A stretch of DNA of 64,000 nucleotides, from positions 12,695,479 through 12,759,478 of the forward strand of contig CM049321.1 of the NCBI GenBank assembly GCA_026874595.1. Reading direction: 5' to 3'. Positions 12,687 to 24,991 of the stretch are shown piece by piece (the stretch's first letter is position 1; every line of letters begins with the position of its first letter). This DNA comes from Sipunculus nudus (taxonomy: Eukaryota > Annelida > Sipuncula > Golfingiida > Sipunculidae). A program made the position numbers and the translations under genes. The notes beneath the pieces were generated by a model. That model saw only the letters and a program-made list of their open reading frames with translations, ran no database searches and was not told the DNA's origin.

Positions 12687-14437
12687 TGTTGATGATTTGA
12701 ACTTAGCCTTATAAAGGTAAGTGTAAAAAAAAAAAAAGAAAAAAATATCAATAAATGAAAGAACACAGGTTTGTTGTAAGGGGGACCAGTGAATTTGGCT
12801 CAACATTTCTGGTGGGCAAGTATTTCTCTTCTGTTAATACTAAACCTGTTAAAAAATTGCTGTTATCTAGGAATGTTTAAGCAAATAATAACAGTAGACA
12901 CTGGGGGCTATTGCCAAGGCCATGACAAAAAATTGTCTGACACACACTGAGATGTAAAGTGTGAGTGATTAAATTTTTTTTTATATTTTACATGTTGAAA
13001 CAACGTGGAATTTGCAATATTGTCTGGAAAAAAAATAAAAAAAATTGTTGATTCCTTATTTATTGCTTGGATTGTTGAAGGATAAAACCCTCAGCTCTCT
13101 TCACTGGCAACCCACATTCTGTTCCCAGCATGGCTATGACAATATGAGAGTGGTTTGTAGTGGCCCATCCAAGGTTGGTGGTTTTCCTCCGCTACCTAAT
13201 GCTACCATCCAAGCCACGGAGAGTTCCTCGTATTAGTTATCATAACTAGTGGTATAATACATGTAAATTAATTAAATGTTTACAATTTGCGCATATAATC
13301 AACACAAAACTATTTCCACTTTCCATCAGTTAAAAAATTCTATTATGAAATCAGTTCAGGAGCAGAAGGATCAAGGAACTAAATTCATTCACAAAAAAAG
13401 ATTTATCTATGATAAAAGTAAATGGCAAATCCATAGAATAAATAACATTTTGTGTGGCCTAAGTGTGCAGTTTAATCCCAGTATTCCAATCTATTAGCAC
13501 AGCTGTTTCTCATATATTCACAAACCACTTGGCGTTGCAAATAAATTGTTTTAGCTTGGTTGGACAGGTTTTACAGGCAGTATTGTTTACGTTACAAGTA
13601 CAACGAAAGCCCGCAGCTGTCACCGTTGCCGATACCTTTTGTATGCAGACTTGTTCCATATATATCTGACATGCTGCAAAGTAGCACCAGTCTGATGTTG
13701 TTAACACTGATGTGCTTTACGACTTGAACTTGCAACAGACGCAAGGGCTGAACAATTTGTATAAGAATCAGCAGTGACGTTTATATGGCCTTTTATTAGA
13801 TACTACAAACATGGTATTCTGTTATAATTAATGAAGCCCTATATCAATATGACCAGAGAAGACGCATGGATTTAATTCGACACATATTATGTAATTTAAA
13901 CATAATGAAATAACTTGCTTGTGCCTGTCAAGTCTGCAAAATTGACCTGTTTTCACAGTTGAGCTGGGTACTGTCATGGAGGATTCTTCATGTTTTTCCC
14001 CCATTTCTTAAAGCATGCCCACTGAATGTAATGGTCTTATGTTGAGTTCTGCATTGTGGGAATGTAAAAAGAAATACAGGCCAAAGATTCCAACTCAAAC
14101 CTCACTTGTATAAATATGAGATTCTTTTTCTTTCACATTTATGATTTGAGGCCAAGACAAGAGTCCTATAGTTAAATCCCTCCGAGGCTAGGACCAAATC
14201 TGAATCTGTCACAGCCCTCTTTAAGCATAATCACCACCAGCCAAGGAAGATTTCATGAAACCCTAGGATTAAAATTTAAATATCTGAATTCCAGTGTGAG
14301 TTGACAGAACAAATGAAAGTAGGGTATACAAAATAAGGCAACCTAGCTTCAATCTCGGCCTGGGTCACGGAAGGCTTAAGTCCAAGTCGGAGTCATTGCC
14401 TTCCGAGAAAAAAACCTTAAGCTGATGGAATTGGGAT
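12687..14437. other. Mostly no feature; possible old repeat remnant at 13080-13230
   Basis: The 13080-13230 stretch (GGCAACCCACATTCTG, GTGGTTTGTAGTGGCCC, GGTTTTCCTCCG) resembles a dispersed repeat I have a general memory of from molluscs, but no boundary is visible. A cysteine-containing open frame on both strands at 13463-13707 has no splice context. Confidence 0.3.
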
Positions 14438-14439
14438 CT

Positions 14440-15090
14440 CAAGAATGGTCTCCACCAAACAGAGTGGTCGTCACATGTTTAATATTTTGGACTGGATGCA
14501 CACACAATGCGATACCACACTCTCACTAGTATGATTACAGTTCTATGCTGTGTGTGCACCCTGTAGTTCTTGCCCAGAGAACCAGTTCTATGCTCTGTGT
14601 GCACCCTGTAGTTCTTGCCCAGAGGAGCAGTTCTATGCTCTGTGTGCACCCTGGTGTTCCTGCCTAGAGAACCAGTCCTATGCTCTTGTGCACCCTGCTG
14701 TTCCAGCCCAGAGAAGCAGTTCTATGCTTTGTGTGCACCCAGGTGTTCCTACCTAGAAAACCAATTCTGTGCACTATGTGCACCCTGCTGTTCCAGCCCA
14801 GAGAACCAGTTCTATGCTCTTGTGCACCCCGCTGTTCCAGCCCAGAGAACCATTTCTATGCTCGGTGTGCACCCTTGTGTTTCAACCCAGAGGAGCAGTT
14901 CTATGCTGTGTGTGCACTCTGCTGTTCCAGCTCAGGGAAGCAGTTCTATGCTTTGTGTGCACCCTGGTGTTCCTGCTCAGAAAACCAATTCTGTGCAGAG
15001 AACCTTGCCATACAAAGCAGCATGCAGTTACCTGAAAGGATGTCTGGGACAACTGCATTGTATACCAGCAACTGCTGCGTTAGGAGCATA
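14440..15090 (+). repeat. 45-bp tandem array inside a dispersed repeat
   Basis: Ten units start at 14538 and run to 14985, each beginning CAGTTCTATGCTCTGTGTGC and ending CCAGAGAAC. Spacing is 45 bp except for two 44-bp units (14673-14716 and 14807-14850). The flanks match the copies at 265-690, which hold only one unit each. Because 45 is a multiple of three, all three forward frames stay open for 88 to 158 codons, encoding a 15-residue cysteine-rich repeat (CSSCPENQFYALCAP). The 44-bp units shift the frame twice, and no splice signals or start context are apparent. I treat these frames as artefacts of the repeat, not as a gene. Confidence 0.8.
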
Positions 15091-15701
15091 ATGAATATAT
15101 TATGTGAATTGTTCAGTTTTAATTAAGAATGATTGTTCCCTGGCTGGTTTTCCATCTCCTCACCAGAACAATGCCTGGAGGTAAAAACTAAGCAGGAAGA
15201 TACAGTGTTAATATTCCCAGCGGGGTAATAACTTCCCCGTGATAAAGGGGTCTTACAAACCATCCCGACAGTTCACGCTCCATGGTGGTTTTTCTTGCTA
15301 ATATATTGATTTTCCTTGGCAGAGCCTGTGGACTATCCTTGAATGAATTTTCATGTAAAGCGATTAGCATTGGAAACTGTAATGTGACAGTTTCATAGAT
15401 GTATCAATATTTGTTTGGGATAATGAATGCTGACTCAGTTACTCAATGCCAGAGCTGTGTATTATTTAAAAGATTATTTGCAAGAATTGCTAAGTGTTAT
15501 AATTAAAACGAGCATATGCCAAAGCAGACCTATCCAGAGCCATTTGCACACATACAAATCTTTTGATTTTTCCAATACTGGATTCAGCATACATTATTTG
15601 AAACATGGTTTTCATGAAATTTACCATATTTGACAAGCCTGACAAGGTATTTGATTCACTTAATTATCTCAACAATTGTTTGTAATTATAGGGCACGCAC
15701 A

Positions 15702-16133
15702 CAGGGCTGGACGTTAAATTTAGAAAGTACTTGCCATGTACGGCAAGAGACCACTAGCTTTTACTTGCCCTACATGAATTTCTTGTTGTCCCACAAAAAT
15801 CAGTGATTACGGAAACAACCACAATAAATGTGACCTGCATGGCTATTTTGCAACAATATATATATTACATGTTCAAATGTTTGTTTGTCAACAATATTTC
15901 TCTTTAGCATTTGCACAGATTAAAACATGCAGGTAATTTAAGCTAGAGCTATTCCAATATCACTTCACTTCTCCTGAAGAACAAAGTGGCTAACTTAAGA
16001 TTAGTCAAGATTCAGGCTTTTGTGTTAAGGTGTAAGTTGGCAAATAGGAACCCATTTTTGGTTGTCCTACCACCATTTTCTGGAACTTTTACTTGCCCCG
16101 GGCAAGCAGTAAACCATCAATATTGAGCCCTTG
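15702..16133 (-). mobile_element. hAT-like MITE, copy A
   Basis: The left end is CAGGGCTGGACGTTAAATTT and the right end read inward is CAAGGGCTCAATATTGATGG. Flanking 8-mers CACGCACA and CACATAAA agree at five of eight positions, so a decayed target duplication is possible. Read on the - strand, the body (CAAGTAAAAGTTCC..., GGTGGTAGGACAACC, TCCTATTTGCC) matches the element at 32891-33291. No coding capacity. Confidence 0.6.
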
Positions 16134-16829
16134 CACATAAATATTATTCCTGTTGTTTTGTGCATTGAGAGAATGTTATTTGTCTTGCATGCATGTACAA
16201 TTATTTCATGTTCATGTCAATACCATATTAATGGATTTGGTAATGAAACTACCTGCCGATGTTGTTTTACCGATGTTGATCCAAAAAAAAACGAATGAAT
16301 ACAGGTGATGTGTGAAATTGAAAAGGACATGGATTTGGAGGCAATAAAGTTATAATGTGTTACATATTTGGTCGTGGTGTGCCAATTAATCAATTAAATT
16401 GATTGCACTTATGCATAATTGATAAAAAATATTATGTATGCACATCATGCAACAACGTCATATTATCCTGATTAAATATCCTTATTTTGTCAGAGTTGTA
16501 TGAAAGATGGGGCACAAAACATGGAACAGCATTATTAAATACAACTTTTCCTTGTGCAACAAATAAGTATTGGCAACCTGACCATAACCTTGACTTTCCA
16601 GCGTGAAGTACAAGTAATATTAGCCTGAATTTTATAAGTCAATATTAAGTTATAATTATTCTATACAGCATATTTCATGTTCATATAGATAGTTTGTAAA
16701 ATAATCAATTTATACTCAATCATCAGTCCTTTTCTGTCTTTCATTCATCAAATATGATTTAAAACCGTTTCTTATAACTATATTTGGTGAATATGGGTGT
16801 TTTGTGAACATGGATTGGAAAATGAAGTA

Positions 16830-17006
16830 CAGTAGAACCCCACAATTACGACCACCTTGGGGACTGAACAAAGTGGTCGTATTTTGGGGGTGGTCGTATT
16901 TGTGAAACTCTAAGTTAGCTGCATCGTATATTTGGGATCAAGAAAAGTGGTAGTAATTGTGGGGGTGGTCGCAATTGCAGGGTGGTCGCAAGGCGGAGTT
17001 CCACTG
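16830..17006. mobile_element. Mariner-type MITE, 177 bp
   Basis: The termini CAGTAGAACCCCACAATTAC and, inverted, CAGTGGAACTCC are flanked by TA on both sides (16828-16829, 17007-17008). A TA duplication and this terminus fit Tc1/mariner-derived MITEs. The interior is repetitive (GTGGTCGTATT, GTGGTCGCAATTGC). Confidence 0.65.
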
Positions 17007-17009
17007 TAC

Positions 17010-18550
17010 TTGTATGATATGTACATGGTTTGGACGGTGGTTTGGGGTGAAATCGTAACACTACCAGTGACAGCAGACAGAGGACCTTCCTTTCGGGGAC
17101 TTCATACAAAAGATATTTAATTTTTGATATTTTCAACCAGAGTTAAAAGGGGAAAAAATGGTATAAGCAAACATCTTTGGGGCTTCTGAATATGTCATTT
17201 TACAAATAATCTAGGGATTTTGACTCAGTATTGCAAATCAGAATAGAAGTAAACAGGAGAAAATGGTTGCAAACTCTCTGTAGCAAGTTTTTACAGTTTT
17301 GTGATGATACAATAAAACTTTAGCAAGATATTGACTATCGTACAAATTGAAGGCTGTTTACAGTTAGCATTCCCCCGAGATTGAAAATAATCAAAACATT
17401 AGTCTAAAGGTTTTATCCTTTTAACTTTATTCTTCACATATGACTGATTTTGTTTAGAAGTACTTATTTTGATTTATATAGCAGTTTCAGCTCAGAGTTG
17501 TTCAGTTCTTAAAGAGAACTGGTTATGAAGAGTTATTTTCTTATGGCCTTTATGTATTGTATATATAAATAACAAAGAGGTAGTTGACCTGAAAAAATTT
17601 CCCAATCTCAGTACAGGTGTGCTCTTCAGGTAAATGATTTTTACCTGATAGTAATCAGCACGTGTTAGTAATGGAGCACCAGCCACATTTCTCTGAGAGA
17701 AGCAGCCAGGTGGATCAAAAAGTACGTCATGCCACGCTCTACTGAGCGTGAAATGTCTGCCATTTTGTCTGTGTTCAACAGACATGAAAGTCTGAAATTA
17801 ACAACACCGCAGAGTATAATCATGCGAGGAGAGGAGTGATTTTATCTCGAGTAAGTATAGTCTGGTATTTATCGAGAGGACATCACTTGTTATTATCACA
17901 TTGTAGACCAATTTACCAAATGTATAGGGTGTATGTACAAGTTATCGACAGTTAAATCAGACACTTTTAAATACCATAAGTGAGGTAAAAATATAAATCG
18001 GTGTACTTTCACTGCAAATGCCTTAAGATTATTTGAAGTTTTCTCTTATTATAGGAATTATAACATGTTGTATAAAAACTAGTATCTTAGTTAAAAAGAG
18101 TGTTAGGTTTGCCTCAGCTTTAGCAGTTGTTGCAGTCATGTGATCCTTAAACTTAGATTGATATATTTATGAAAATATAAATGTTCATTAGTCCAGACTT
18201 GGTCCAGACCCTCAGCTAACTCACTGAGATAGCATATTATACCATTAACATCACAGGATTTAAATGATTTGTGATATATAACAGTGTTTAATGGTTCTTG
18301 TAAGCAGGTCCAGCATGTTTCAAGGTTTCAAGTGTACATATGAAGTCCCTATTATCAATATTACGAATATAGCTCAAGACCTCCCCCTCATAGCATTCAA
18401 CTCTGCAGATTGTCCTGAAATATTGGTGCTAGCGCATCTGATATCATTGTATCTGTATTTTTTGTCCTTTGCTGTCAGCAATGTCTGTAGGGGACATAGA
18501 GATGGTGTCAGTGTCCTGCTGTCTGTGTTAATCTGTTAGGCAAAAAAAAT
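17010..18550. other. No confident feature
   Basis: A stretch around 17650-17840 is richer in G+C and holds CAAAATGGC-type sequence (on -) near a GAGTAAGTATAG donor-like site. It could be an untranslated exon or promoter, but nothing fixes it. The rest is AT-rich. Confidence 0.35.
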
Positions 18551-18551
18551 T

Positions 18552-18860
18552 AAAGGTATGGTTCTCAGGCACCGCCCGCATCAATTTTAAACCCCCGCAT
18601 CAAAACTTTTTATTTTGATTTTCAATAAAAATTTTCCAATTTTGAGCTGCTGCCGCTCCAAATTTAGTTCAAGAAGATAAAACCATACAATTTCCTTTGT
18701 TTTGTAGTGCTTTTACTTATTTAGCAAAATAAAACTGTTATTTTCTTGCTTTACCCTTTATCATTTGACATTTTTATCGAAACATACCAAAAAATTTAAA
18801 ATAAAAAAAGCGCCCGCCCGCATTGATTTCTGAAAAAAAGTGCCTGAGAACCATACCTTT
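18552..18860. mobile_element. MITE with 20-bp terminal inverted repeats
   Basis: The left end AAGGTATGGTTCTCAGGCAC recurs inverted at the right end (18840-18859) without mismatch. Subterminal CGCCCGCATCAAT and CGCCCGCATTGAT extend the inversion imperfectly. The flanks are A- or T-runs, so the target duplication cannot be read. The 309-bp element has no coding capacity. Superfamily uncertain. Confidence 0.65.
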
Positions 18861-19161
18861 TTTTTATTTTGGCCTTAATGTTATATATTGTCAGTGCAGT
18901 CACTTGAAAACACATTGACATGCAGTCACCATAGTGGCCCCATTGATAAATCTCATAAAGTGCTAGGTTAAGTCCAAATATGGATGACCTTGACACTATT
19001 TTCAAGGTCACAAATATGATTTGACTGAAATGATGTCAGGGCTATAAATGCAGAAAGAATTAGAGCGACAGTCACCAATTTGACAGCATTGATGTATGAA
19101 GGGCTAGTGCAGTTTGAATGTGAATGACTTTGACACCTTTTCAAGGTCACAGATGCAATTT
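18861..19161. repeat. Older AAGGTCA-containing repeat, left part
   Basis: It contains two units of 'GGATGACCTTGACAC...TTTTCAAGGTCACA' type, similar to 21744-22010 on the other side of the element at 19162-21743. Together they look like one older repeat split by that insertion. Confidence 0.5.
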
Positions 19162-19369
19162 TATGCCCCCGCCACAAAGTTTTACCCATGTCCGTCCTTC
19201 CATCCTTCCGAAATTAAACAGTTGTACGGACTTTTTTTCACAATGCCTGCAGATATTGGCCTGATATGATTTTGGTGTGTGGCCAGATAATGACCAGTTA
19301 CAGATCGAGTTCGCGTTTCGTCATGGTTGACCTCCTTTTGACCGTTTTACGGCTCCTAAACTTAAAAAA

Positions 19370-20650
19370 TTTCATGAAAAATAGAAATTTTCATGACAAA
19401 TACACATGTACAGACTTTTTTTTGCAATGCCAGCAGATATTGGCCTGATTTTTGGTGTGTGGGCAGATAATGACCAGTTACAGATTGAGTTCATGTTTCA
19501 TCCCGGTTGACCTACTTTTGACCGTTTTACGGCTCCTTAACTTAGAAAATTTCATGAAAAATAGAAATTTTCATGACAAATACACATGTACAGACTTTTT
19601 TTTTGCAATGCCAGCAGATATTGGCCTGATTTTTGATGTGTGGGCAGATAATGACCAGTTACAGATTGAGTTCATGTTTCGTCCCGGTTGACCTACTTTT
19701 GACCGTTTTACAGCTCCTTAACTTAGAAAATTTCATGAAAAATAGAAATTTTCATGACAAATACACATGTACAGATTTTTTTTCGCAATGCTTGCAGATA
19801 TTGGCCTGATTTTTTGTGTGTATGCAGATATTGACCAGTTCCAGATCGAGTTTGCGTTTCCTCCCAGTTGACCTACTTTTGACCGTTTTACAGCTCCTTA
19901 ACTTAGAAAATTTCATGAAAAATAGAAATTTTCATGACAAATACACATGTATGGACTTTTTTCGCAATGCCTGCCAATATTGGCCTGATTTTTTGTGTGT
20001 ATGCAGATATTGACCAGTTACAGATGGAGTTCTTGTTTCGTCCCGGTTGACCTACTTTTGACCGTTTTACGGCTCCTTAACTTAGAAAATTTCATGAAAA
20101 ATAGAAATTTTCATGACAAATACACATGTACGGACTTTTTTTTGCAATGCCAGCAGATATTGGCCTGATTTTTGGTGTGTGGGCAGATAATGACCAGTTA
20201 CAGATTGAGTTAATGTTTCGTCCCGGTTGACCTACTTTTGACTGTTTTACGGCTCCTTAACTTAGAAAATTTCATGAAAAATAGAAATTTTCATGACAAA
20301 TACACATGTACGGACTTTTTTTTGCAATGCTTGCAGATATTGGCCTGATTTTTTGTGTGTATGCAGATATTGACCAGTTCCAGATCGAGTTCGCGTTTCC
20401 TCCCAGTTGACCTATTTTGACCGTTTTACAGCTCCTTAACTTAGAAAATTTCATGAAAAATAGAAATTTTCATGACAAATACACATGTATGGACTTTTTT
20501 TCGCAATGCCTGCCGATATTGGCCTGATTTTTTGTGTGTATGCAGATATTGACCAGTTACAGATGGAGTTCGCGTTTCCTCCCGGTTGACCTTTTTTTGA
20601 CCATTTACGGCTCCTTAACTTAGAAAATTTCATGAAAAATAGAAATTTTC
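19370..20650 (+). repeat. Tandem array of about eight 180-bp units
   Basis: The landmark AGAAATTTTCAT recurs at about 19383, 19563, 19744, 19924, 20103, 20283, 20461 and 20639, a period of 178-181 bp. Each unit contains GCAATGCC..GCAGATATTGGCC, GACCAGTTACAGAT, GGTTGACCTACTTTTGACCG and TTCATGAAAAATAG. Units differ in alternating ways (GGGCAGATAATG versus ATGCAGATATTG), suggesting duplication in blocks. The related element at 27061 has far fewer units. Confidence 0.85.
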
Positions 20651-20675
20651 ATGACAAATGTACATGTACAGCCGT

Positions 20676-21300
20676 TTTTAGCCCTCAGCTCATAGGGTGA
20701 TGGGCTATTGTCATCAAGCAAGCTGTCCGTCTATCCGTCCATCTGTCTGTCGGGTGTCCGTCCGTCCGTCTGTCCGTTCCGCGTCTGTTAACTTTTACCT
20801 TGTGAGCGGGATATCTCTAAAAGGATTCACCGTTGGAATTTTATTTCATCAGTGAAGATGTATATCGATAAAATCTTGGTTAAGTTCGAAGATGGGTGAC
20901 CTTGACCCATTTTTCTACATTTTAGAGCTGATTATAGAAAAACACTCAGAAGCTTATATTTCAGGAACCATTGTGTGGATTTTCACAAAACTTACTATGA
21001 TCATTGGGACTGATGGTCTGTACGTTCTGCACAATTTTGGTGGCGTCACCTGCAATTTCTGATTTTTTAATGAAATTTTATCGGATTTTTCAATTTTGGC
21101 TTTTGTGCAGGATATCTCCAAAGGTATTCAACTAAGGAACTTCATTACTTCAGTGCTTTTGCATCATATTTACAAAATCTTGGTCAGGTTCAAAGATGGG
21201 TGGTCTTGACCTATTTTTCAAGGTCACAGAGCTTAGTATAGAAAAAAAAACTTAGGGGGATATTTCTCAGGAAGCATTTGGTGGATTGTTATAAAACATG
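20676..21300 (+). mobile_element. Fragment of another HINE-like family nested in family II copy a
   Basis: The start TTTTTAGCCCTCAGCTCATA leads to GGGTGATGGGCT, which can pair with AGCCC, and then a CCGTCCGTCCGTC-rich core (about 20725-20785). The interior repeats 'GATGGGTGACCTTGACC' and 'GATATCTC' phrases about 300 bp apart. No 3' end of its own is evident, so it is truncated or its boundary is hidden. Confidence 0.45.
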
Positions 21301-21743
21301 GTACATACCTCTCCAATTTAAATTTATAACTGATTACCAGCTTTTGCTAATATTCTAGTTTCGCAATGTAGTGCTTACAGATACTGGCCCAATGTTTGGT
21401 CTGTGGGCGCATAATGACCACTTACAGGTCGAGTTCGCGTTTCGTCCCAGTTAACCTATTTTTGACCATATGACAGATCTTGAACATCGAAAATTTCATG
21501 AAAGACAGAAATTTTTATGAAAAATGCACATGTATGGACTTTTTTTCACAGTGCCTGCATACTGGCCTGATTTTTGGTGTGTTCCTTGATAATGACCCTT
21601 TACAGATCTAGGTTGCATTTTGCCCTTCTTGATATACTTTTGACCATACAACACCTCCTGAACTTAAAAAAATTTTACAAAATTTAACAAATGTTTCTAA
21701 TTTGCCCCAGGCGGGGGCGTTCGTGTCGTACCGACACATCTAG

Positions 21744-24540
21744 TTTCTAAAATGATTTAGTGTGATAACTTGAAAACAAATTTATATACAGTCACCATGC
21801 TCACACCATTGACGTATCTCATGTAGGGCTAGGTTAAGATTGAGCATAGCTGTCACTGAGGCAGTTTTGCTAAAATTATGTAAAGAACTCAAAAAGAATT
21901 AGAGGCAAAGTCATTCACCATTGATCGACCAATCATGCTTTTCATGAAGGGCAAGGTCAACATGGATGACCTTGCCGCTGTTTTCAAGGTCACACAGTCA
22001 TTACTGTTTGTTACTGATATTACAGTAATTTACACTCATCAGTCCTCTTTTAAGTGTCTCTAAAATTTCCCACTGGTACTCAAAGCTTTTCCAAAAGCTA
22101 CTGCAGTGTGTGGTGGGGGACAATCCAGATCTGTTTCACAGATTAACCTTTCTTGTTTAAATTTGTGGCCTGGTTTGCTTCAGTAGATATCATGATTAGG
22201 CACATTGACCATAAATTAACATAAAATCCATAAATTATAGAAGCAGATTCATATTAACTAAGCATGATATCATAATGTCTAAAGTAACATTATCAATACA
22301 TGTTGTAATATTCCTCATCATTGCTACTGTTAATTAGACATTTTGTCTTCTCTATTGGAGCAAGTCATTCAGAGCTGGATTAAGATTCATTGACAATTAC
22401 GAAGAGTGTTGTTATGCACTTTGTATATAAATTGTATAATGAAATTGGCAAATAAAATTTTGAACAGACACCAGTGTTCAAAAAAGTTATTCAAGAATTT
22501 AGCAAACTTTACTGAAATTTGGTATTTTTACATGTATGAAAATTGAAATCCAAACTGCCTGATGATAACAATTGAAGATCTTTTCATAATCCTTACCATA
22601 TAGGTAATGCCACCTTGTGGCCATGATCATTACTGTTTAATAATAAAAACATCTCAAAGACCAGATGAAAGAAAAGAGGATGTAGTCACATGACATGCCA
22701 GGTATTGATTTATTTAGCTACATGTCACATCCTGTAAACATTTCACAAGGTGATCACAGAATGCAATTTTTTTTATAATTAAATCTAGATATATGTCTGG
22801 AGGGTACATTTATGTGGGGGACCGTGAGTGTCGTCAGAGTGCCCAACCAGACACACTTAAACATTTTAAATCAAATTTACCAGCTGCAGGATGACCCAGT
22901 TTCCTTTTGTATTGCCCATATGTGATGTTTTTTTATACATCAAAGTCTCTATAATTTTGTGTATACCATTTTCTGCCAGGACTTAGATATTGTAATGGAA
23001 TAATGTTAGAGTAGTGAGATGTGCAGGGTTGAGGTAATTGTAATGTGTAATTGAAATTACATGTAATAAATTACAATTCTATAGTAATTAAATGTAATTA
23101 GTAATTGGACAAAATGTAATTACAAGAAATGGTAATTGTATTGATTACAAGGGTAAAAATAGATTTAGTTTCAAAATAAAAATATAAATCTCACATATAT
23201 GTAATAAGCATGATACTTAGTCATATAAGTAGTAGCCTTATATATAAATTCTTTTCAAATATTTCTACTCAAATACAGATATAAAGTTATGGGCTTCCAT
23301 GAAAATTGAAGGAGGCTTCCATGAAGCACACACTTGGGGAGAAAAATATCAGCTTACCACATTTTCAGTTCACACTGCCAATGAAAGGAAAATTATTTGG
23401 CTGGAATATATATACACTGACTGTATTACAGGTGTGTGCATATGCTGTGGCACTTAAATGAATAAATCCTATGAAGGAATGGCCAAGATGTGATCACATG
23501 TTGTCTCAGAGTTAGATCCGAGTCTCACATTTGAACCTCAGTCATTCAAACGTTAATAGAGACAGCCAGTATGTACAAATAATTAGTCATTTCAGATAAA
23601 CGAGCTACTGATAAGACCCACATATATTTCACATTGGTCATAAGCTTCAAAATTATCGTTTAAGGTAATTATTTCAGTAAGAGTTTATTAACACAGGTGA
23701 TGCGACTGTGATTATTTCAGAAATAATAATATTTAGTTTGATTCATATTTATAATATAGTTGATAGAGGAATGCTGGTTGTTGTGGATGGTGGTAACAGC
23801 AGCAAATATACAATAAATAACCTAAAAAATCAATAACAGAAATAAATGATTGGTGTGTTTGTGGTAATTTGTATGCTTGTTATCCATCAGTGTTGTAATT
23901 AAGGATGAGGGTAGGTGGGCCAGCAGAGTTGGCTCTGTATTGTTTAATAAAGACAATAACCTCTACACGCTTCATGCAGGTTTTCACCATGATTCTCCTG
24001 GCTCGGCATTTTCATAATTTATTTTTCCAATGCCAAGGCATGCATCAGCAGCCCGGGCATGTCTGTCTGATAGGGTTATGGCAGGTTTCGTCTGATGTGG
24101 GATCATGCCTCAGTGTTTATTATCACCACCTTGTGAAATAGGATAGGCTCCTGTAACATGCACACACACAATGCCCCAACAGGTATATGGAGTACGCAGA
24201 CTGTGATGTCTGAAGTAAGGGGCACTCAGCCTGTGGAACCTCGTATTGATTGATCTCTGTGGGGAGGTTAGATCTACTGTGTTTATGTGTGCAGAGGCTT
24301 GCTTGTGTCACAGATAATGGAATCGCTATACCTTGACAACAATTTACACATGCTGATTTGGGACTATAATTCACAGACTGCCTTTGGATTGCTCGCAGGC
24401 CAGTTTTAATTCAGCTGAAAGATGTGGGGTTTAAATTGATCAGATGCAAGCATTGATCCATTGCATTTTTTTGGTTGTGTATATGCGAGTGTTACTGTCA
24501 CTGATCCACTGATCGTAGGATCACTGGTGCCTCTGTTTTA
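21744..24540. other. No gene seen; old repeat right part, then AT-rich sequence
   Basis: 21744-22010 continues the AAGGTCA repeat found at 18861-19161. At 23035-23160 a run of GTAATT/AATTAC motifs in both orientations forms many small palindromes. Elsewhere no structure is recognised; an open frame at 23905-24141 has no motif. Confidence 0.4.
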
Positions 24541-24546
24541 AGACTG

Positions 24547-24560
24547 CCACCAGGTGGCAC
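24547..24560 (+). promoter_or_regulatory. CTCF-like motif
   Basis: CCACCAGGTGGCAC fits the CTCF core (YAGRKGGCR plus an upstream CCAC). It sits in an imperfect inverted repeat (GCCACC-A-GGTGGC), about 450 bp before the candidate exon at 24992. Motif match only. Confidence 0.25.
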
Positions 24561-24991
24561 TGCAGTCTGTTTGTTGTGATATCACAGAATCATAAACCGA
24601 TGAAGCTGAACATTGATAGAGACTGGTATTGGCATGGATTTAGGATCAGACAGCTCATCACTGCACACGGATGTAAACAGCTTTACAAGACATGCTGTGG
24701 AGCCAATCAGGTAGCAGTTAATTTGATATAAGACGAAAACATGGGAGTATGAGGCAGATGATACTGAAGTGAGATATGCCCGTCTTGTCAGCTGGTGAGG
24801 AGGCTAACCACACTGCAGTACCAACCACACAAGCATATGTATAATATATATTTATTTATATATACACAACACTACAGAGGCTATGTACCACTGCAAGGAA
24901 AGAGCGACTGATTCCGTTGGAGCATCTGAGAGGCTAAATAATTCGACCCAGGTTCCACAGTGCTTTGTTGAGCGCTCTGTGCCAATTTATA

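Larger units (their letters stand above)
19162..21743 (+). mobile_element. HINE-like element, family II, copy a, with expanded internal array
   Basis: The start is TATGCCCCCGCCACAAAG. The 3' end holds GGCGGGGGC (21710-21718), the inverse of the 5' GCCCCCGCC, then a perfect hairpin GTGTCG-TAC-CGACAC (21723-21737), and terminates in CTAG (21740-21743) followed by TTT. A short CCGTCCTTCCATCCTTCCG core lies near the 5' end. Most of the interior is a tandem array of about 180-bp units. A piece of another repeat is embedded from about 20676. A 3' hairpin followed by CTAG fits Helitron/Helentron-type rolling-circle elements. No Rep/helicase is encoded. Confidence 0.68.

Noticed and set aside
14550-15126. 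Three overlapping + strand frames (up to 158 codons) as a cysteine-rich secreted protein gene
   Set aside because: All three forward frames stay open only because the unit is 45 bp. Two 44-bp units shift the frame, and the flanks are a dispersed repeat.
17492-17785. 97-codon - strand frame and possible promoter region
   Set aside because: No splice partner, motif or domain could be identified; composition alone is not enough.
19266-20633. Series of 60-80-codon frames at 180-bp spacing
   Set aside because: They are shadows of the 180-bp tandem array and are not independent genes.
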